Positions 63,105 to 64,000 of a DNA stretch of 64,000 bases are shown here, piece after piece. Below the pieces are notes generated by a model, which was given only the letters and a program-made list of their open reading frames with translations, made no database searches and had not been told where the DNA came from. The stretch comes from Geobacteraceae bacterium (GTDB lineage Bacteria > Desulfobacterota > Desulfuromonadia > Geobacterales > Pseudopelobacteraceae). How positions within the stretch are numbered: position 1 is the stretch's first letter; each line of letters opens with the position of its first letter. The DNA lies in the NCBI GenBank assembly GCA_027404165.1, contig DAHZCG010000009.1, positions 1 through 64,000 on the forward strand, in the 5' to 3' direction. The position numbers and the translations under genes were made by a program.

Positions 63105-64000
63105 TTCGGCCCCCCCCCGAATTTCCTGCGGATGCCAACGTCAAGTCCTTCCAGCTCTTCATCAGTCATTATCCCGTCGAGATACGAGATAACAAGATTG
63201 AGCCGGCCATCGTACTGACTGCTGAAAAATCCAAGTCCGGGCGGCACCGGCACGCGCGGCATGTGGAAGATATTTTCAATCGGGCTGTCCATGAACTCTT
63301 GCGACTGGTATGAGCTTTTACCGAGATGGGAATATGCGAAGGTTGCTATCTTGCCGTTCATCGGAAAAGACATCAGCTTCCCGAAAAGGCCCCGTGGGAC
63401 GATGCGGGTCAACAGGCTTGCGGCAGCCAGGTCCCGGGGAAATCCGGACTTTACCTGATCATACATCTGTTGCTTGAACAGGGCGGCAAGCCCCTTTAAA
63501 TCGGCCGCCAGCTCGACCGGGATCTGGTAAAAGAGATACGACACATGATTAAAAAACACCTCTTGCAGAGGCTCTTTGCCCGGCCTGAGATCCATTGTTA
63601 CCGGAATCAGATAGCACGAACCGGTGCCAGGCCGAGACGCACACAGTTCATGCATGGCCTGAGTGATTACCGCCAGAAAGAATGAAGATTCCATTAGATA
63701 GCCCGCATCGCGATAGGCCTTTTCGTAAATCGCCGCAGTCTCCTGCCGGCTGAAGGTCAGCAGGCGGTAGCGGTATCCTTTGTCAGGCGCGGGCTGGATG
63801 GGCAAAGTCCGGGGGATAGATTTTGAGAGAGCAATGATTGCCCGGTTGACATTCTTGCCGGCCAGGAATTTACTTTTCCATTCCGTCAGTTCCGCTGAAG
63901 AGGTAAAAGCCATATCTCCGGATAACGAGCTGTCATCCAGGCTACTCTGAAACAGATTCAGAAATGATTCCGCGCCACGGGCATCGAACAGGCGATGGTC
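63101..64000 (-). CDS. Acyltransferase/condensation-like protein, 5' end outside the window
   Basis: The frame is open from the right window edge to the stop at 63101, giving at least 299 residues. Translation of the last 87 bases (63914-64000) reads DHRLFDARGAESFLNLF before the first Met, so the Met at 63913 is internal. HRLFD is an HxxxD motif, the catalytic signature of chloramphenicol-acetyltransferase/condensation-domain enzymes, and DHRLFDARG fits its usual setting. The C-terminal half has NLVISYLDG-like LNLVISYLDGIMTDEELEG near the end, and a VPPGLGFFSSQYDGRL block that fits the DFGWG-like region. It would join an acyl group to an alcohol or amine. It starts the four-gene operon. Confidence 0.75.
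   Translation of the reverse strand, partial: DHRLFDARGAESFLNLFQSSLDDSSLSGDMAFTSSAELTEWKSKFLAGKNVNRAIIALSKSIPRTLPIQPAPDKGYRYRLLTFSRQETAAIYEKAYRDAGYLMESSFFLAVITQAMHELCASRPGTGSCYLIPVTMDLRPGKEPLQEVFFNHVSYLFYQIPVELAADLKGLAALFKQQMYDQVKSGFPRDLAAASLLTRIVPRGLFGKLMSFPMNGKIATFAYSHLGKSSYQSQEFMDSPIENIFHMPRVPVPPGLGFFSSQYDGRLNLVISYLDGIMTDEELEGLDVGIRRKFGGGPK

Overview
The window reads as chromosome of a free-living, respiratory, Gram-negative deltaproteobacterium of the Geobacter/Pelobacter (Desulfuromonadales) type. This is inferred from gene content and order (trpA-accD-folC-lptD, a Rrf2 regulator with cydDCAB, NosL-like proteins, a RIO kinase, chemotaxis and hybrid-kinase genes, LptD, TatC). No rRNA or other decisive marker is present, so the placement is tentative. 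Most of the DNA is compactly packed housekeeping genes with ATGA-type overlaps. Accessory DNA lies in a few islands: 1-2.7 kb, 18.1-22.1 kb, and probably 59.7-64 kb.

Layout. 1-1878 is the 5' part of a group IIC-like intron (minus strand, maturase ORF complete, 3' end outside the window). It sits right behind a strong terminator hairpin. Next come a vapBC toxin-antitoxin pair with a perfect 32-bp palindrome over its promoter, an isoprenoid operon (xseA, xseB, ispA, dxs), and a TPR/metalloprotease-like gene. 8.7-13 kb is a cluster of two NosL-like proteins, a small anchored Cys protein, an FtsX-type permease, a MacB/LolD-type ATPase and a Cys-pair membrane protein; I know of no assigned function for this set. 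A response regulator, a RIO kinase coupled to a RluA-type pseudouridine synthase, and RNase R follow. RNase R carries an in-frame palindromic element with eight 18-nt repeats.

18.1-22.1 kb is an accessory island: hipBA, an orphan integron-like gene cassette with an attC-like site, a decayed reading frame behind a 13-nt homopolymer, tatC, and a 37-codon stump of 6-phosphofructokinase. 22.1-28.7 kb is the rrf2-cydDC-cydAB block for cytochrome bd oxidase. 28.7-37.5 kb holds two lipoproteins, a chemoreceptor, trpA, accD, folC and lptD. 37.6-43.5 kb holds a methyltransferase, an OB-fold periplasmic protein, queC and the ruvA-ruvC-msrA-yebC minus-strand group.

43.5-54.1 kb has tRNA-Cys and tRNA-Pro, then minus-strand genes for a SPOR protein, argS, ftsB, UDP-xylose synthesis (uxs, ugd), rsmI, an AMIN-domain amidase and mutS. 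54.3-59.7 kb has a hybrid histidine kinase with a small Hpt-like partner, pta, a secreted protein of unknown function and a YceI protein. The right edge is a tightly overlapping four-gene minus-strand operon: an HxxxD acyltransferase-like protein running off the window, an FAD oxidoreductase, an AMP-forming ligase and an SAM methyltransferase. It looks like a small biosynthetic pathway.

The most promising leads for something not well described are the NosL/FtsX/Cys-membrane cluster and the right-edge operon. The integron-like cassette and the element inside rnr are the clearest mobile-DNA observations.
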